NCBI RefSeq assembly: GCF_002140715.2 | Contig: NZ_NGLE02000001.1 | Location: forward strand, 2,632,001 to 2,696,000 | Length of the DNA: 64,000 bases | Direction of reading: 5' to 3' | Source of the DNA: Enterococcus sp. 4G2_DIV0659 | Lineage (GTDB): Bacteria; Bacillota; Bacilli; Lactobacillales; Enterococcaceae | Part shown: piece after piece, positions 52,725 through 61,373 of the stretch | How the letters are laid out: each line of letters starts with the position of its first letter | Position numbering within the stretch: the stretch's first letter is position 1 | Notes under the pieces: generated by a model | The model's database searches: none | Told to the model about the DNA's origin: nothing | What the model saw: the letters and a program-made list of their open reading frames with translations, nothing else | Position numbers and translations under genes: made by a program

Positions 52725-55256
52725 ATGAAAAAAATATATATTATCGGAATGCTATCATTTTCAGGTTTATTTTTATCTGGATTTACAACCATATCAAGTG
52801 AAACAACCACTCAATCTGTTAAAGAGACAGAAGGCACTCTTTCATCAGAAAAAGTAGAAGAGAGTTCAAGTGAACAGCAAAGCTCTGAGAGTAACTCAAC
52901 TTCAGTAGAAACTGAAGATAGTACAGTATCCACAAGTAGCTTGGATTCTAGTGAAGATACGTCAGATGAAAAGATTATTACGGAAGAAGTAAATAAACCA
53001 ATGGGAACCTATGCTAAAGGGAATGGTCAAATGAGATCACGTCGTTCAACTTATCGAGAGGATGTGATCTCTGCAACAGAAGTAGGACGTCCACCAAAAA
53101 GTTTCATTGATATTTCTTCATGGAATGGTGCTATTTCAGCTCAAGAATATGGAATAATGAAGGGCTTTGGTATTTCAGGAGTAGTTGTGAAATTAACAGA
53201 GTACACAAACTATAAAAATCCTGAAAGATTTACGCAAATAAAAAATGCTAGGGCTCAAGGACTTAAAGTATCGGTATATCATTATAGTCATTTTAGAACA
53301 AAAGCTGAAGCCGTTGCTGAGGCCAGATATTTTGCTAATGCTGCAACTGAAATGGGGCTTTCTAGAGATACAATCATGGTAAATGATGCTGAAGAACCAG
53401 CAATGAATAATGGACAAGCAACAGAAAACTCACTGGCTTTTGAGCAAGAACTTAAAAGTAGAGGTTTTAATAATGTTATTCATTATTCAATGGGATCTTG
53501 GTTTACAGGTGCTTCTCCAGTTTTGAATCCAGCAATTTTAGGACGTCAAAATATTTGGGTCGCTAATTATCCATATAATCCAGTTGGAGATAATCTTTTA
53601 TATAAAGCTGAAGGATATTCTGCATGGCAGTGGTCATCTGCTTTAGTTTTTCCAAATATCTCAATCGGAGTTGGTGTATTTGATATCAACACAGATTATG
53701 CAGGAAGGTTCACTGGAGGAAAAGTTTATGATACAATTTTGGAACAAAATGCGTATACCTATTCAGCAAGGGTTGTACAATCTAATGAAGCAAAAGTACA
53801 TGGAATTTATGACGATGTAAATAATACAAGACCAGGAATTAAAATGTTAGGTACTGGAGAGCGATTTTCAGGTCAAAAAGTAACGATTTTAGCTTCTGCT
53901 CGTACTAATCGCTCAACTTACTTAAAATTTTATGTGAATGGCATGACTGCTTGGATGGATAGCCGTGCTTTTAAATCGGAATTGGATACATCGATTATAG
54001 AGCCTACTGATTTTATGGCAGATATTAAATCCGTGAGTGAGGCTAGCAAACATGGTTTATATACAGAACCTAATAATACGAGTGAGAAGAATTTAAAATT
54101 AGGAACTGGTTTGTTGTATGCTAATCAATCAGTTAGGATAATAAACATTGCTAAAATATCGACTGGTGTTACTGCGTATCAATTTACTCTAAATGGACAA
54201 ATTATTGGATGGATGGACAGTCGAGCATTTAAAGAATATGATAAAATATTAGAACAAAATCAATATACTTATATGGCTCGTATTTTACCAGAAGATCAAT
54301 CTAAAATACATGGGGTTTACGATGGTATCAATAATACTGGACCAGGGATTAAACATTTAGCAATGGGAAATCGATTTGCAAATCAAAGAGTAACAATTTT
54401 GTCTTCAGCTCGGACTACTCGCTCAACATATTTGAAATTTTCTGTAAATGGAACGATTGCTTGGATGGATAGGCGAGCATTTAAATCTGAGTTGGATTCA
54501 GTTACTTTTAAAAAAGAACAATTTACAACGAGTATTAAACCAGTGAGTGAATCAAGTAAACATGGTTTATATACAAACCCTAATAATACTAGTGAGCAAA
54601 CTTTGAAACTAGGAACTGGCTCATCTTATGCTAATCGAACGGTTGAAGTAGTAAATAGTGCTAAAATATCAACAGGTGTTATGGCGTATCAATTTAGCAG
54701 GAATGGTCAAGTTGTTGGATGGTTGGATAGCCGAGCATTTAAAGAATATGATAAGATATTAGAACAAAATCAATATACTTATATGGCTCGAGTATTGCCA
54801 GAAAACCAGTCAAAAATACATGGAGTATATGATGATATAAATAATACAAGACCAGAAATAAAACTTCTGGGAATGGCGAATAAATTCGCTAACCAAAAAG
54901 TAACAATTTTAGCCTCCGCTCGTACTAACCGGTCGACATATTTGAAATTTTCATTCAATGGGACTATTGCTTGGATGGATGCACGGGCAGTGAGACCAGA
55001 ACTGGATAAAGTTGTTATTGAGAAGGAAAAGATTACAACTAGTATCAAATCAGTTTCAGAATCAAACAAACATGGTCTATATACGCAACCTAATAATACA
55101 TCGTTAAAAAACGAAAAATTAGGTTTGGGGTCAAAATATGCTGGTCAAAAAGTGGAAGTAATTCAAAAAGGAAAAATATCAAATGGTGTTTTAGTGTATC
55201 AATTTAAACTTGATAATCAGTTGATTGGTTGGCTAGACAGTAGGGCATTTAATTGA
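52725..55256 (+). CDS. Secreted GH25 muramidase with six GW-type cell-wall modules
   Basis: 843 residues. Signal peptide (1-25), a Ser/Thr/Glu-rich linker (26-100), a GH25 lysozyme-like domain (about 125-325) with FIDIS (catalytic Asp129) and VNDAEEP (Asp221, Glu223), WVANYPYNP and YSAWQWSS, then a C-terminal array. The array is three tandem units of exactly 170 residues (510 bp); each holds two GW-like modules ending in (A/G)W(M/L)D(S/R/A)RA. GW modules bind teichoic acids, which suits its place next to glycerol phosphate decoration genes. No LPXTG, so attachment is non-covalent. Likely a wall-remodelling autolysin. Confidence 0.88.
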   Translation: MKKIYIIGMLSFSGLFLSGFTTISSETTTQSVKETEGTLSSEKVEESSSEQQSSESNSTSVETEDSTVSTSSLDSSEDTSDEKIITEEVNKPMGTYAKGNGQMRSRRSTYREDVISATEVGRPPKSFIDISSWNGAISAQEYGIMKGFGISGVVVKLTEYTNYKNPERFTQIKNARAQGLKVSVYHYSHFRTKAEAVAEARYFANAATEMGLSRDTIMVNDAEEPAMNNGQATENSLAFEQELKSRGFNNVIHYSMGSWFTGASPVLNPAILGRQNIWVANYPYNPVGDNLLYKAEGYSAWQWSSALVFPNISIGVGVFDINTDYAGRFTGGKVYDTILEQNAYTYSARVVQSNEAKVHGIYDDVNNTRPGIKMLGTGERFSGQKVTILASARTNRSTYLKFYVNGMTAWMDSRAFKSELDTSIIEPTDFMADIKSVSEASKHGLYTEPNNTSEKNLKLGTGLLYANQSVRIINIAKISTGVTAYQFTLNGQIIGWMDSRAFKEYDKILEQNQYTYMARILPEDQSKIHGVYDGINNTGPGIKHLAMGNRFANQRVTILSSARTTRSTYLKFSVNGTIAWMDRRAFKSELDSVTFKKEQFTTSIKPVSESSKHGLYTNPNNTSEQTLKLGTGSSYANRTVEVVNSAKISTGVMAYQFSRNGQVVGWLDSRAFKEYDKILEQNQYTYMARVLPENQSKIHGVYDDINNTRPEIKLLGMANKFANQKVTILASARTNRSTYLKFSFNGTIAWMDARAVRPELDKVVIEKEKITTSIKSVSESNKHGLYTQPNNTSLKNEKLGLGSKYAGQKVEVIQKGKISNGVLVYQFKLDNQLIGWLDSRAFN
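53721..55250 (+). repeat. Three tandem 510-bp repeats encoding GW module pairs
   Basis: Matching points (AAA..TATGAT then ATTTTGGAACAA / ATATTAGAACAA) fall at 53721, 54231 and 54741, exactly 510 bases apart. Each unit codes for one module with HG(I/V)YDDVNNT..GIK and one with SKHGLYT.PNNTS. Units 2 and 3 are closer to each other than to unit 1, and a recombination-driven change in copy number is likely. Confidence 0.9.
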
Positions 55257-55352
55257 TTAAATTAATCTTCGATTTTTTATTATTTTATTTGGTCAATTAT
55301 CATTAATCACGATAAACATAGAACTAGTTGAGAATGGGGGAGGTAAGTTTAA

Positions 55353-56303
55353 ATGGATACTATTTTAATTACTGGTGGAGCAGGATTTATTGGCTCAACA
55401 CTAGCAAGTTTTTATAATAAAGAGTGTAAAGTGGTTATAGTAGATGATTTGTCGATGGGTGATAAATCTAATTTGGCAGATGAAACTAATATTACTTTTA
55501 TAAAAGGAAGTGTTACAGATACAGAGTTGATGATGAATTGCTTGGAGAAGTATCAGTTTGATTACATTTTTCATCTTGCTGCAATTGCAAGTGTAGCAGA
55601 TTCGGTTGAACGTCCTATAGTAACACATCAGATCAATTTTTACAGTGTTTTACAATTATTAGAATTAATAAAAGTACACCAAAAAAAGCTGAAGAGATTG
55701 GTATTTTCTTCTTCCGCTGCGGTCTATGGAGATGAACCTACTTTACCAAAGCGAGAAGAATCAGTTATTCGCCCATTGACGCCCTATGCAATTGATAAAT
55801 TTGCGGCAGAGAAATATGTAGTAGATTATTGTCAATTATATGGAATTCCTACTAGCGCAGTGAGATTTTTTAACGTTTATGGACCTAATCAAAATCCTAA
55901 TTCACCATACTCTGGCGTTATTTCGATTATTATGAGCCAGTATAAAAAAATATTGAAAAAGCAAGATGCTGTGTTTACAATTTTTGGTGATGGTAAGCAA
56001 TCACGAGATTTTGTTTTTATAGAAGATGTTGTACAAGCTTTAAACTTAGTAGCTATTTCGGAGTATTCGCTTGGAGAAGTATATAATGTTGGAACAGGTA
56101 AATCGGTTAGTTTGAATGACTTGATTGATACCTTAGATTCACTGGTTGGTAAAAGTTTAACTATTGAATATAAAGAAGAACGACCTGGCGATGTGAAACA
56201 CTCTTTAGCTGACATATCGAAAATTAAAAAGCTTGGGTATCGAGCCAAATTTGGTATTGAGGATGGTTTGAAAAAATATGTTGAGTATGAACTAAATAAA
56301 TAA
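55353..56303 (+). CDS. NAD-dependent epimerase/dehydratase (GalE/Gne-like)
   Basis: 316 residues, extended short-chain dehydrogenase. NAD loop [46 protein letters not shown], the catalytic YAIDKFAAEKY (YxxxK) and FFNVYGPNQNP. The pattern is of UDP-glucose or UDP-N-acetylglucosamine 4-epimerases, so it probably supplies UDP-Gal or UDP-GalNAc for the decoration repeat unit. Good GGGGAGG site. It is the last gene of the polysaccharide locus. Substrate class is inference from the family. Confidence 0.87.
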   Translation: MDTILITGGAGFIGSTLASFYNKECKVVIVDDLSMGDKSNLADETNITFIKGSVTDTELMMNCLEKYQFDYIFHLAAIASVADSVERPIVTHQINFYSVLQLLELIKVHQKKLKRLVFSSSAAVYGDEPTLPKREESVIRPLTPYAIDKFAAEKYVVDYCQLYGIPTSAVRFFNVYGPNQNPNSPYSGVISIIMSQYKKILKKQDAVFTIFGDGKQSRDFVFIEDVVQALNLVAISEYSLGEVYNVGTGKSVSLNDLIDTLDSLVGKSLTIEYKEERPGDVKHSLADISKIKKLGYRAKFGIEDGLKKYVEYELNK

Positions 56304-57053
56304 TCGGAATCGGGTTATTTGTTGATTTGCGCCCTAAAAGTTGTACGTAGATTAGCTATACATTTGGCTGGAATGGATTCGGTATTAAACTGGACTCATA
56401 CTAGTCATTTTTTCTTCGCTTATAATGTAAGTTCTAAATAATACTTTGAAATAAGATCTATGGTTATTCTGGTTTGAGCTCGTCCTTTAACTTCCCCGTA
56501 ATACTCTTTTAGAAAGTCCGTAGCTTTTTTAAACACTCAACTTAGATTCGTAAATGTTCATTTTTACGAGCTAGTTTGCTTATTTTTTACTGTTTTTTGT
56601 TGGTTCGTTCATCTTTTTTTAGTTTTCCTTTTTTGATTAGACATGGGAGAGTGAACTGTCTTACTGTTTCACCGAAAGAGGAGCTTGTCATTTTTATGAA
56701 GTGATAATACATCTAGCTAAGATTATCTAATATATTTTTTTGATAAATAGTGTGTGTTGAGCTCATCTGTTCCAAATAATTGATACTTGCGTTTCCGATT
56801 GTAAATTAAAGTATTTAACGGAAGTCTGTATTTTTTTAATAATATGCATCTGTCTGTAAGAACCTTCAAGGTGATTTTTTACTAATTTGAATTTCATCTT
56901 ACTTATGATAACTCAAAAAAATTGTATTTTTCACATATAAATTTAGGGAGCATATCATAATGTTCAAGTCCCTGTTGGTATTTTCTATCAGATAGTTATC
57001 TTTTTATATAAAAATTTAGCAATGATACAATAACCTTGTTCGAGGTGAAAACA
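56304..57053 (+). other. 750-base gap without an intact gene
   Basis: Between the epimerase gene and gdpD. It has the minus-strand IS3-like relic (56420-56644, listed separately) and otherwise AT-rich sequence with many stops in all frames. No terminator, tRNA or repeat array recognised. It forms the boundary between the polysaccharide locus and the conserved gdpD-miaA-hflX block. Confidence 0.6.
56420..56644 (-). pseudogene. Decayed IS3-family transposase (OrfA-like) remnant
   Basis: Read on the minus strand, one frame gives KKDERTNKKQ, stop, KISKLARKNEHLRI, stop, VECLKKLRTF, stop. This resembles the leucine-zipper end of IS3-family OrfA (LxxENERLRxENEYLKKLR). A second frame continues VKGRAQTRITIDLISKYYLELTL, similar to the OrfA/OrfB junction region. 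In-frame stops and frame changes show it is dead. No terminal inverted repeats recognised. Weak similarity, judged by eye. Confidence 0.42.
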
Positions 57054-57797
57054 ATGACAAAAATAATTGCCCATCGCGGAAGTAAAGGAACACATCCTGA
57101 AAATACATTAGCAGCCTTTAAAGAAGCTATTCGTGTTGGAGCAGATGGTATCGAATTAGACGTTCATTTATCAAAGGATAACCAACTAATCGTCATTCAT
57201 GATGAAACCATTGATCGTACAACAAACAGCTATGGCGAAGTAGGGAAATTAACTCTAGCTGAATTGAAACAATTAGACGCAGGTAGCTGGTTTGAAAAAA
57301 ATCCAATACCTCAAGAGATTCCTACATTAGAAGAAGTATTGAAATTATTAGAAGAGAATAGATTTCAAGGATTGCTGAATATTGAGATTAAAACGGATAA
57401 AATCCATTATCAAGATATTGAAAAGCAAATTGTTCAGCGGATGTGTTCACGTAACTGGATGTTTGATTATATGTATTCAAGTTTTTATTTTAGAAGTTTA
57501 GAAAAGATAGCAGCGATAGATAAGGACAGACCCATTGCTTCCGTTTTTGAACTTTCAGAAAAAGAGGAACAACGTGCGTTACAGTCAGAATTTATCGAAG
57601 GAGTCCATCCCAGTATTGATTGGGTCATGACTCATAAGGACAAGCTATTGAATTTTCCAAAAGCTGTTCGTCCATGGACTGTGAACGATATTGAACAAAT
57701 GAAGCTCTGCTTTGCTTATCAATTAGCCGGAATTCACACAGATTTTCCTGAAATAGCAGTAGCAGTGCGCAAAGTGATACAATTAAAGGGTGAATAA
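57054..57797 (+). CDS. Glycerophosphodiester phosphodiesterase
   Basis: Releases glycerol 3-phosphate from glycerophosphodiesters, from lipid or teichoic acid breakdown. About 247 residues, no signal, so cytoplasmic. IIAHRGSKGTHPENTLAAF, GADGIELDVHLSKDNQLIVIHDETIDRTT (read GIELDVHLSKDNQLIVIHDE) with catalytic His and metal-binding Glu/Asp, NIEIKTD and RPWTVND define the GDPD family. ATG 57054 has GAGGTG upstream; the longer TTG frame at 57036 does not. It overlaps the miaA region closely and could feed TagD with glycerol 3-phosphate. Confidence 0.9.
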   Translation: MTKIIAHRGSKGTHPENTLAAFKEAIRVGADGIELDVHLSKDNQLIVIHDETIDRTTNSYGEVGKLTLAELKQLDAGSWFEKNPIPQEIPTLEEVLKLLEENRFQGLLNIEIKTDKIHYQDIEKQIVQRMCSRNWMFDYMYSSFYFRSLEKIAAIDKDRPIASVFELSEKEEQRALQSEFIEGVHPSIDWVMTHKDKLLNFPKAVRPWTVNDIEQMKLCFAYQLAGIHTDFPEIAVAVRKVIQLKGE

Positions 57798-57798
57798 A

Positions 57799-58719
57799 GT
57801 GAAAAAAGTATTAGTAATTGTCGGACCAACAGCAGTTGGTAAAACAGCATTAAGTATTGAGTTGGCAAAAAAATTAAATGGAGAAATAATTAGCGGGGAC
57901 TCAATGCAAGTCTATAAACGATTAGACATTGGAACTGCTAAAGTGACAAAAGAAGAAAAAGAAGATATTCCTCATCATTTAATTGATTGTCGTGAGTTAT
58001 CTGAAACATACTCGGTAGCTGATTTTCAAAAAGAAGGTCGAGAAATTATCGAAGATATCATTAATAGAGGCAAGTTACCTATTGTTGTTGGCGGAACAGG
58101 CCTTTATATTCAAGCGCTTTTGTATGAATTTGAGTTAGGTGCACAAGATGAATCAACTGATATTCGGGAAAAATATGAACAATATGCAGTGGAGCATGGA
58201 AATCAATTACTATGGGAAATATTACAGAAAAAAGACCCTAAAGCAGCTGAAAGTATCCATTTTAATAATCGCAAAAAAGTAGTAAGAGCCTTGGAAGTAT
58301 TTGACAAAACAGGCTATAGTATCTTATCTCCAAAAGAAAAACCTAAGCGACTATATGATTATTTTTTAATCGGATTGGAGACTGATCGTTCATTGCTTTA
58401 TGAGAGAATCAATGCTCGTGTAGAGAGTATGTTAGCAAACGGTCTTTTAAAAGAAGCTGATCTTCTTTATAAAAATCAATCTGAACAAGCAATACAAGGA
58501 ATCGGCTACAAAGAATTCTTCCCTTATTTTGAAGAAAAGATAACTCTAGAAGAAGCAACAGAACAAGTAAAACAAAATTCAAGAAGATATGCGAAAAGAC
58601 AGTTAACATGGTTTAGAAATCGCATGAATGCCAGTTGGTGGGACTTCGTACAATTTCCTGAAACTATTTTCGAATTAGAAAAAAAAATAGACACCTGGTT
58701 GGACACTTCGGAAGGATAA
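57799..58719 (+). CDS. miaA: tRNA dimethylallyltransferase MiaA
   Basis: Adds the isopentenyl group to A37 of tRNAs reading UNN codons. About 306 residues: P-loop IVGPTAVGKTALS, ISGDSMQVYKRLDIGTAK, HHLIDCRE, VVGGTGLYIQALLY and the C-terminal QGIGYKEFFPY. GTG 57799 has AAAGGG eight bases upstream; the in-frame GTG at 57790 overlaps the site. Its start lies just after the gdpD stop (57797) and hflX follows at 4 bases, the conserved Bacillota order miaA-hflX-glnR-glnA. Confidence 0.95.
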   Translation: MKKVLVIVGPTAVGKTALSIELAKKLNGEIISGDSMQVYKRLDIGTAKVTKEEKEDIPHHLIDCRELSETYSVADFQKEGREIIEDIINRGKLPIVVGGTGLYIQALLYEFELGAQDESTDIREKYEQYAVEHGNQLLWEILQKKDPKAAESIHFNNRKKVVRALEVFDKTGYSILSPKEKPKRLYDYFLIGLETDRSLLYERINARVESMLANGLLKEADLLYKNQSEQAIQGIGYKEFFPYFEEKITLEEATEQVKQNSRRYAKRQLTWFRNRMNASWWDFVQFPETIFELEKKIDTWLDTSEG

Positions 58720-58722
58720 ATA

Positions 58723-59952
58723 ATGGATAAAACAGTAGAAAAAGTTATCTTAGTTGGTGTAGAAACAGAAGACAATTATCTGCGTTTTGATGGGTCAATG
58801 AAAGAACTGGCAAATTTAACAAAAACAGCGCAAGGTGAAGTCGTTTTTTCTTTGACACAAAAACGTCCAAAACTTGACCGACAAACGGTCATTGGTAAGG
58901 GAAAAGTAGAAGAATTGGTTCAATTAGTAGATGCATATGAAGCAGATACAGTAATTTTTAATCACGAATTAAGTCCCAGGCAAAACCAGTTAATTGTAGA
59001 TGCACTGGGTGTCAAAGTGATTGATCGAGTACAATTGATTTTAGATATTTTCGCGATGCGGGCGCGATCAAAAGAAGGAAAATTACAAGTTGAGCTAGCT
59101 CAGTTGAATTACTTGCTTCCTCGATTAGTTGGGCAAGGAAAACAATTATCTCGTTTAGGTGGGGGGATCGGTACAAGAGGTCCTGGTGAAACAAAACTAG
59201 AATCCGATCGTCGTCATATTCGTGATAAAATTACTGCAATCAAACGTGAATTAAAAGAAGTAACGGCTCATCGTGAAAGAAGTAGACAAAAACGTCGTTC
59301 GTCAGATCTTTTTCAAATTGGGTTAATTGGTTATACAAATGCTGGCAAATCAACTATCTTGAATATGTTAACAACTGCAGGAACATACTCGGAGGATCAA
59401 TTATTTGCCACGCTAGATCCTTTGACTAAAAAATGGCAACTTCCACAAGGTATGATCGTTACATTGACTGATACGGTAGGTTTTATTCAAGATCTTCCGA
59501 CGCAACTAATAGAAGCCTTCCAATCAACATTAGAAGAAAGTCGAAATATGGATTTATTGCTACATGTGGTAGATGCTAGCGCTGAAGATCGTTTACAACA
59601 CGAACAAACAGTGGTTGAATTATTGAATGACCTTGATTTGGAACAGATTCCTGTTTTAACAGTTTACAATAAAAGTGATCAAGTGGATAAAGATGAATTT
59701 ATTCCTACATTATTTCCAAATACGTTGATTTCTGCTAAAAGTGCAAGAGGAAAAGAAGAGCTCACAAAAGCTGTTAGAGCCAAAATGATGGAGTTATTAG
59801 TTCCTTACGAATTTGATATTTCTTCTGATCAAGGACAGAATTTAAGTGAGTTAACACGGCATACGTTACTTTTATCAGAAAGTTTTGAAGACAGTAAAAA
59901 TGCATATCATGTAAAAGGCTTTGCTCCGAAAAATTCTAAGTGGGTTAGATAG
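58723..59952 (+). CDS. hflX: Ribosome-associated GTPase HflX
   Basis: HflX splits stalled or heat-damaged ribosomes. 409 residues: N-terminal HflX domain with VIGKGKVEELVQL and LSPRQNQLIVDAL, the GGGIGTRGPGETKLESDRR signature (glycine-rich loop), coiled-coil part, and the G domain with G1 GYTNAGKST, G3 DTVGFIQDLP, G4 YNKSDQVD and G5 SAKS. Starts 4 bases after miaA behind GGAAGGAT. A terminator follows, and the usual neighbour glnR lies 2.5 kb away because of the RloAB insertion. Confidence 0.95.
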   Translation: MDKTVEKVILVGVETEDNYLRFDGSMKELANLTKTAQGEVVFSLTQKRPKLDRQTVIGKGKVEELVQLVDAYEADTVIFNHELSPRQNQLIVDALGVKVIDRVQLILDIFAMRARSKEGKLQVELAQLNYLLPRLVGQGKQLSRLGGGIGTRGPGETKLESDRRHIRDKITAIKRELKEVTAHRERSRQKRRSSDLFQIGLIGYTNAGKSTILNMLTTAGTYSEDQLFATLDPLTKKWQLPQGMIVTLTDTVGFIQDLPTQLIEAFQSTLEESRNMDLLLHVVDASAEDRLQHEQTVVELLNDLDLEQIPVLTVYNKSDQVDKDEFIPTLFPNTLISAKSARGKEELTKAVRAKMMELLVPYEFDISSDQGQNLSELTRHTLLLSESFEDSKNAYHVKGFAPKNSKWVR

Positions 59953-59991
59953 TTTAAAAAAATGTACAAAGAAAATGAAGCATTATTCAAT

Positions 59992-60033
59992 AAAAGGATG
60001 ATTGAGAAAAAATCTCAACCTTCCTTTTATTTT
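59992..60033 (+). terminator. Terminator of miaA-hflX
   Basis: AAAAGGATGATTGAG (59992-60006) pairs with CTCAACCTTCCTTTT (60014-60028) with two mismatches or weak pairs, seven-base loop, then ATTTTTAT. Its tip TTGAGAAAAAATCTCAA is repeated exactly at 60049-60065. Confidence 0.75.
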
Positions 60034-60038
60034 TATGA

Positions 60039-60067
60039 TATACTTGTCTTGAGAAAAAATCTCAAGA
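60039..60067 (+). promoter_or_regulatory. -10 box and palindrome upstream of the RloA-like gene
   Basis: TATACT (60039-60044) is a plausible -10 with no good -35. The perfect 7-bp dyad TCTTGAG-AAAAAAT-CTCAAGA (60047-60067) follows at once and would lie at the transcript start, just before the AGAGGAGAC ribosome site. It could be an operator or a 5' hairpin limiting expression of the cassette. Confidence 0.45.
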
Positions 60068-60080
60068 GAGGAGACTTTTT

Positions 60081-61373
60081 ATGATTATTGAATTTAAAGT
60101 GACAAACTTCAAATCGATAAAAGAAGAGCAAGTGTTTAGCTTTGTTTCTACTGCTATCAAAGAATTTCCACATAATATAAAGAAAAATGAGACATTTGAA
60201 TTAGGGGTATTAAAATCAGCTACTATGTATGGTGCTAATGCAAGTGGGAAGTCTAACTTAATCAAAGCAGTTAACTTTTTTCAAAAATTTGTAGTGATGT
60301 CATTTAAAAACTCTCAAAAAGGGGATAAAATCGATCGGATTCCATTTATGCTTGATGAAAAAAGCAGAGATTGTCCTACTAAATTAGAAATGTCATTTTT
60401 CCTGACTGAGAATCAATTAGTGACTTATGGTTTTTCTGTAAATGATAATGAAGTTTTAAAAGAGCATTTGGAAATTAACGAAGAAGAATATTTTTCTAGA
60501 GATAGAGATACATTTGATTTTAAAAAAGAATTTGTTGAACATTGGCAGATTAGAAAAGAATTAATTAATCCCAATTCATTATTTTTATCATTACTTGCTA
60601 GCACAAATGATGATCTAGGATTTAAAATATATGACTGGATTCAAAATAATATAGTAGTATTTTCTGGTTTACGTTCATTACGTGAAAAGAAGACGATTGA
60701 ATTATTTAGGGATTCAGATGAGTTAGCCAAAGAGATTACAGAAATGGTGAAAATAGCTGATTTAGGTATTGAAGAACTATCAGTTGTAGAAAATAAAATT
60801 GACTCAGATGCTCTTGAAGAGTTACCAGAAGAGATAAAAAAACTTGTACTAAAAAGAGAAGATAAATATAAATTAGCAACGAATCATTTTATATTTGATG
60901 AAAAAGGTGAAATATCTGGTGAAATTCAGGTAAATGGTGTTTCTCAGTTTGAATCAGATGGAACACAGCAATTTTTAGGTTTGTCAGGCCACATTGTTAA
61001 TGCTATAAAAAATGGGAAAACATTATTTATAGATGAACTAGGGGCTCAATTTCATCCAATTATGTCTAGATATATTATTAACATGTTTAACAGCTCAAGT
61101 AACCTTAAGGGACAGCTGTTTTTTACGACACATGATGTAACCAATCTATCTAACGAAATTTTTAGACGTGATCAAATTTGGTTTGCGGAAAAGAATCAAC
61201 AAATGGCTTCCGAATTTAAATCTTTAGTGGAGTATAAATTTAATAATTCGAGAGTTCGTAATGACGAGCGCTTTGCTAAAAATTATATGCAAGGAAAATA
61301 TGGCGCAATCCCTTTTATTGATTATAGTTTCGAATATATAAAAGATAAATGGTGGGGGGATAACTATGAGTAG
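60081..61373 (+). CDS. RloA/AbiLi-like AAA family ATPase (putative phage defence)
   Basis: 430 residues, an SMC/ABC-like ATPase as in RloA and in AbiLi of the lactococcal abortive infection system AbiL. N-terminal strand IIEFKVTNFKSIKEEQVF, Walker A YGANASGKSN (50-59), a long insert, signature-like region around VSQFESDGTQQFLGLSG, Walker B TLFIDELGAQFHP (about 313-325) and the switch FFTTHDV. No nuclease or helicase domain, so the partner is probably the effector. It overlaps the RloB-like gene by eight bases. Defence role rests on family and pairing, not on a test. Confidence 0.82.
   Translation: MIIEFKVTNFKSIKEEQVFSFVSTAIKEFPHNIKKNETFELGVLKSATMYGANASGKSNLIKAVNFFQKFVVMSFKNSQKGDKIDRIPFMLDEKSRDCPTKLEMSFFLTENQLVTYGFSVNDNEVLKEHLEINEEEYFSRDRDTFDFKKEFVEHWQIRKELINPNSLFLSLLASTNDDLGFKIYDWIQNNIVVFSGLRSLREKKTIELFRDSDELAKEITEMVKIADLGIEELSVVENKIDSDALEELPEEIKKLVLKREDKYKLATNHFIFDEKGEISGEIQVNGVSQFESDGTQQFLGLSGHIVNAIKNGKTLFIDELGAQFHPIMSRYIINMFNSSSNLKGQLFFTTHDVTNLSNEIFRRDQIWFAEKNQQMASEFKSLVEYKFNNSRVRNDERFAKNYMQGKYGAIPFIDYSFEYIKDKWWGDNYE

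Noticed and set aside
53721..55250. Reading the C-terminal repeats of the muramidase as choline-binding or LysM modules
   Set aside because: Spacing, the repeated (A/G)W(M/L)D..RAF endings and the ~80-residue size fit GW/SH3-type modules; no LysM or choline-binding aromatic pattern is present.
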